Assembly: GCA_020161015.1 (NCBI GenBank) | Contig: JAIUOT010000006.1 | Coordinates: 1-64,000 of the forward strand | Reading direction: 5' to 3' | Source: Actinomycetota bacterium | GTDB taxonomy: Bacteria; Actinomycetota; Actinomycetes; Propionibacteriales; Propionibacteriaceae | Length of the DNA stretch: 64,000 nucleotides | In this document: positions 61,701 to 64,000 of the stretch, in pieces | Layout of the letters: each line of letters starts with the position of its first letter | Numbering within the stretch: position 1 is the first letter of the stretch | Notes under the pieces: generated by a model | What the model was told of the DNA's origin: nothing | The model's database searches: none | What the model saw: only the letters and a program-made list of their open reading frames with translations | Translations under genes and position numbers: made by a program

Positions 61701-61883
61701 GGCCGGGCGTGGCGCGCCTCGGCGAGTGAGCCGTCCGCGGACCAGGTGAGCGCCACCGACGGCACGGCCGCCCTGCAGGGTTCGGGGGCTCTGGGCGTGA
61801 GGTCGTACACCAGCTCCGCCCTCACGAGCCTGCCGGTGAAGGTGAGTGTCGCCGGCTTCCGGGTCACCCCGGCCGCCGGCTGA
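58794..61883 (+). CDS. Secreted calcineurin-like phosphoesterase with PKD and duplicated beta-sandwich domains
   Basis: This 1,029-residue exported enzyme has a signal peptide ending near AQA-25. A short Ig/Fn3-like part precedes the metallophosphoesterase domain (about 75-360) with VAVPDTQNY, VAQLGDLVSN, VGGNHDFD, ATHAFV and LNGHYHNS supplying the metal ligands. Then come an Fn3-like segment, a beta-sandwich domain (about 437-643), two PKD domains (655-820, each with FGDGGTGTG- or FGDGDHGTG-like and YTADGTYTVKLTVTD-like blocks), and a second copy of the beta-sandwich domain to the end. GGGGAGGA precedes the ATG. No anchor or sorting signal is visible, so it is probably released. The substrate is unknown. 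Confidence 0.88.
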   Translation: MRSRRPAIIAAALFLAFLAPTPAQAATPDVPVLVAPANGSTAAGTSLSLSVSASDPDGGPLDVRFEGRRADATQAGEPFTIVAVPDTQNYTYNGRTALLNQHIQWVADSRTQLNTAFVAQLGDLVSNPAVASQWQVISDAFGILDDAAVPYTVVGGNHDFDTTTGAFAAYDAAFPPSRYATATWTPSTARYGGYLGQNLFGADPVDRRNMDNFALFSAGGIDWLVLNLEWEAPDYAMDWAAKVLDAYPDRLAIIATHAFVAENGNRSPITERPGATPPETIWTNLVRTHCTVRLVLNGHYHNSTGEARRSDLNSCGDTVHQVLSNYQDRPNGGDGWLRYYTFDPVADTMSARTWSTSLNQFETDDNSQFTVPFVLPDEPTAFAPIGTATVTSGATATVSWTGLDAGATYEWRAVADDGTTTATSNTWKVSTPGTVAPLAADAFARVGSRWGAADVGGSWTDSGAAYFATDGTYGQVTVSRAGSGPSATLPSVSARDITLTTDVALAAVPTGGAFLHTSMARVNGTTSYTLNTRIETSGALRLYLSRVVSGAETQLKTVVVNGFGYTAGERLKVRFDVQGQGPTTLEGKAWRASGTEPPAPMVATTDATASLQSAGAVGLRFYTGSGTTSLPTRASVDAVQVLPYGGTPPANQPPVAAFTATAGAWQVDVDASGSTDDGTITGYAWDFGDGGTGTGRTATHDYTADGTYTVKLTVTDNQGASTSATRQVVVTNAAPTASFTANATGLSVAVDASASSDDGAVAGYAWNFGDGDHGTGRTASHTYAADGTYTITLTVTDDTGRTASTNRQVSVAAPTTTVIASDAFARTLASTWGTADTGGPWTITSTTMFSVNGSQGLVTIPAGGKGPVAYLASATARDVSMVTDFAIDKVPTGGAYSHSVLARMSGTTTYYQLTARVNTNGSLQLYLSRLVSGVETQLKSVTLGSFAYAAGDRVKLRLDVSGTGTTALGGRAWRASASEPSADQVSATDGTAALQGSGALGVRSYTSSALTSLPVKVSVAGFRVTPAAG

Positions 61884-61885
61884 GC

Positions 61886-62680
61886 TCACACCGCGATCGG
61901 CGCCTTGATCCCGGGGTGCGGGTCGTAGTCGACGACCTGGATGTCGGCCAGCTCGAAAGCGTCGATCTCGGTGACCGCGGGGTTCAGCACGAGCCGCGGC
62001 AGCGGGCGCGGCTCGCGGGTGAGCTGCAGGCGCGCCTGCTCGACGTGGTTGGAGTACACGTGGGCGTCACCCAGGGTGTGCACGAAGTCACCGGCCTCGA
62101 GCCCGGTCACCTGCGCGACGAGGTGGGTGAGCAGCGCGTAGGACGCGATGTTGAACGGGACGCCGAGGAAGATGTCCGCCGAGCGCTGGTAGAGCTGGCA
62201 GCTCAGGCGACCGTCGGCGACGTAGAACTGGAAGAAGGCGTGGCACGGCGGGAGAGCCATCTGGCCCAGCTGCCCCACGTTCCACGCGCTGACGATGTGG
62301 CGCCGGCTGTCGGGATTGGTGCGGATCGACTCGATCACGCCCTTGATCTGGTCGACGTGGCCGCCGTCCGGCGTGGGCCACGAGCGCCACTGGTAGCCGT
62401 AGATCGGGCCCAGGTCGCCGTTGGCGTCGGCCCACTCGTCCCAGATCGTGATGCCGTTCTCGTGAAGCCAGCCGACGTTGGTCGAGCCGCGCAGGAACCA
62501 CAGCAACTCGCCGAAGATGCTGCGGGTGTGCAGCTTCTTCGTGGTGAGCAGCGGGAACCCCCGGGAGAGGTCGAACCGCATCTGGTGGCCGAACACGCTG
62601 CGGGTGCCGGTGCCCGTGCGGTCGGACTTCACCACCCCGTGGGTGAGCACGTGGTCGAGCAGGTCGAGGTACTGCTTCAT
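61886..62680 (-). CDS. thyA: Thymidylate synthase
   Basis: This 264-residue enzyme methylates dUMP to dTMP using methylene-tetrahydrofolate. The catalytic cysteine is C146 in [13 protein letters not shown]. Other blocks are [36 protein letters not shown], the nucleotide-binding [21 protein letters not shown] and [13 protein letters not shown]-like [13 protein letters not shown]. The ATG overlaps the rdgB stop (TGATG). It is convergent with the phosphoesterase gene, with two bases between stops. Confidence 0.97.
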   Translation of the reverse strand: MKQYLDLLDHVLTHGVVKSDRTGTGTRSVFGHQMRFDLSRGFPLLTTKKLHTRSIFGELLWFLRGSTNVGWLHENGITIWDEWADANGDLGPIYGYQWRSWPTPDGGHVDQIKGVIESIRTNPDSRRHIVSAWNVGQLGQMALPPCHAFFQFYVADGRLSCQLYQRSADIFLGVPFNIASYALLTHLVAQVTGLEAGDFVHTLGDAHVYSNHVEQARLQLTREPRPLPRLVLNPAVTEIDAFELADIQVVDYDPHPGIKAPIAV

Positions 62681-63288
62681 CAGCGCTCCTTCAGCAGGTC
62701 GGAGAGCACCGGGACGATCGCGCGCACGGCCTGGCCGCGGTGGCTGATCGCGTCCTTCTGCTCCGGGGTGAGCTCCGCGTTGGTGACGGTGTTGCCGTCG
62801 GCGACGAAGATCGGGTCGTACCCGAAACCGTTGGAGCCCCGCGGCTCGAGCACCAGACGGCCCTCCATCACCCCGCGCACCAGGTGCTCGCCGCCATCGG
62901 GGGTGACCAGCGCCATCGCGCAGACGAAGCGCGCGGTCCGGTCGGCGTCCGCGGTGTCGGTGAGCTGGGCGATCAGCAGGTCGAGGTTGCGACTGTCGGT
63001 GGCCTCGGGACCGGACCAGCGGGCCGAACGGACGCCGGGCATGCCGTTGAGCAGGTCGACCTCGAGCCCGGAGTCGTCGGCGACCGCGATGTGTCCGGTG
63101 GCCGCGACCGCGGCACGCGCCTTGAGCAGGGCGTTGCCCTCGAACGTGCGCTCGGTCTCCGCGGGCTCCGGGTAGGCGGGGAAGGCGTCCAGTCCGCGCA
63201 CGTCGGCGTCCACCCCCGCCGCGGCGAGGACGCGGTGCAGTTCTGCGGCCTTCTTGGCGTTGTGGGTGGCGACGACAACGACGCTCAT
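62680..63288 (-). CDS. rdgB: XTP/dITP (RdgB/HAM1) pyrophosphatase
   Basis: This 202-residue house-cleaning enzyme hydrolyses non-canonical purine triphosphates. Signatures are [54 protein letters not shown] and GFGYDPIFV, with [15 protein letters not shown] near the end. The ATG overlaps the rph stop (ATGA) and its stop overlaps thyA. The rph-rdgB order is standard for actinobacteria. Confidence 0.96.
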   Translation of the reverse strand: MSVVVVATHNAKKAAELHRVLAAAGVDADVRGLDAFPAYPEPAETERTFEGNALLKARAAVAATGHIAVADDSGLEVDLLNGMPGVRSARWSGPEATDSRNLDLLIAQLTDTADADRTARFVCAMALVTPDGGEHLVRGVMEGRLVLEPRGSNGFGYDPIFVADGNTVTNAELTPEQKDAISHRGQAVRAIVPVLSDLLKER

Positions 63289-64000
63289 GCGCGGACCACC
63301 GGCTGCGCCAGTGCCTCGTGCTGCCGCAGCGTCAGCTCCGCGCAGCCGGCCAGTCCGAGATCGAGCAGTTCGTCGAGCACCGCACGCCCGAACGGCCTGC
63401 CCTCTGCCGTGCCCTGTACCTCGACGAACTCCCCGGCGCCGGTGGCGACGACGTTCAGGTCGACCTCCGCACCGGAGTCCTCGCTGTAGCACAGGTCGAG
63501 CATCGGGGTGCCTCCGACGACGCCCACGCTGACGGCGGCGACGCTCCCCGTGAGCGGCTCGCCGGCCAGGGCTCCGCGTGCGCGGAGCCACTCCACCGCG
63601 TCGACGAGCGCCACGTAGGCGCCGGTGATGGACGCCGTGCGCGTGCCGCCGTCTGCCTGGAGCACGTCGCAGTCGAGCACGATCGTGTTCTCGCCCAGCG
63701 CCTGGTAGTCGATGACCGCGCGCAGGCTCCGTCCGATCAGCCGGCTGATCTCGTGGGTGCGGCCGCCGATGCGGCCCTTCACCGACTCGCGGTCGCTGCG
63801 AGTGTGGGTGGAACGCGGAAGCATGGCGTACTCGCTGGTCACCCAGCCCAGCCCGCTCCCCTTGCGCCAGCGCGGGACGCCCTCGGTGACCGACGCGGCC
63901 ACGAGCACACGGGTGGCGCCGAACTCCACGAGCACCGAGCCCTCGGCGTGGTCGAGCCAGTTGCGGGTGATGCGCACCGGGCGCAGGTCGGACGGGCCAC
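63285..64000 (-). CDS. rph: Ribonuclease PH (5' end beyond window edge)
   Basis: This phosphorolytic 3'-5' exoribonuclease trims tRNA 3' ends. About 238 residues are visible; the frame is open to the right edge, reading [21 protein letters not shown], so only the first few residues are missing. [48 protein letters not shown] and [20 protein letters not shown] (in two parts) are diagnostic. It is the head of the rph-rdgB-thyA run. Confidence 0.95.
   Translation of the reverse strand, partial: GPSDLRPVRITRNWLDHAEGSVLVEFGATRVLVAASVTEGVPRWRKGSGLGWVTSEYAMLPRSTHTRSDRESVKGRIGGRTHEISRLIGRSLRAVIDYQALGENTIVLDCDVLQADGGTRTASITGAYVALVDAVEWLRARGALAGEPLTGSVAAVSVGVVGGTPMLDLCYSEDSGAEVDLNVVATGAGEFVEVQGTAEGRPFGRAVLDELLDLGLAGCAELTLRQHEALAQPVVRA

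Noticed and set aside
58611-61889. A 1,092-codon frame antisense to the phosphoesterase gene
   Set aside because: It is a mirror of a repetitive GC-rich gene. The plus strand has a signal peptide, ribosome site, promoter and known domains.

Overview
The window is high-GC chromosomal DNA from an actinobacterium. The evidence is the TANNNT-type -10 boxes, many GTG starts, ATGA/TGATG gene overlaps, menaquinone-based respiration and the gene families present. A member of the Propionibacteriales fits, but that placement is inference. I see about 56 protein genes, two tRNA genes, one FMN riboswitch, several factor-independent terminators and a pair of large palindromic repeats. I see no insertion sequence, prophage, CRISPR array or rRNA.

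Layout. 1-4940: the nuoABCD start of complex I, preceded by a menaquinone-side-chain reductase (menJ-like) and divergent menF. 4974-10782: a secreted esterase and a tightly overlapping trio (CPBP membrane protease, SWIM/SNF2 helicase, small winged-helix protein). 10825-16241: an N-acetylglucosamine locus (nagA, nagB, PTS EIIC, GntR regulator, then divergently EIIB, EIIA and a HAD phosphatase) with a DasR-like operator in the shared promoter. 16408-27508: a two-gene ABC exporter, menG, a RecB-like nuclease, a GntR regulator, a TSUP permease and the menE-menA-menC-menD operon. 27646-33676: a secreted lysozyme-like protein, a NarL-type two-component pair whose kinase has two halves, a dCMP deaminase, and a riboflavin-type ABC transporter (permease and binding protein) under an FMN riboswitch.

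33829-44576: alanine dehydrogenase, an amidohydrolase, a trypsin-like lipoprotein, an MFS permease, tRNA-Lys, and a carbohydrate ABC transporter with two binding proteins and LacI-like operators. 44646-49773: an atypical peroxiredoxin, a K+ channel/RCK protein, a membrane cytochrome b5-domain protein, and an OmpR-type two-component system. 49789-55807: two tandem paralogous LuxR regulators without a recognisable ATPase, a flavin oxidase and tRNA-Leu. 56162-64000: dinB, an ASCH-winged-helix protein, dfrA, a large secreted phosphoesterase on the opposite strand, then thyA, rdgB and the start of rph.

How the genes connect. Menaquinone genes occur at four places here (menJ beside nuo, menF, menG, menEACD), while menB and menH are not in the window. 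The nag locus would import GlcNAc as its 6-phosphate and feed it to fructose-6-phosphate. dfrA and thyA, normally adjacent partners of thymidylate synthesis, are separated by a 3.1-kb divergent insert. Many genes have a TANNNT hexamer 6-7 nt before the start codon, which points to leaderless transcripts.
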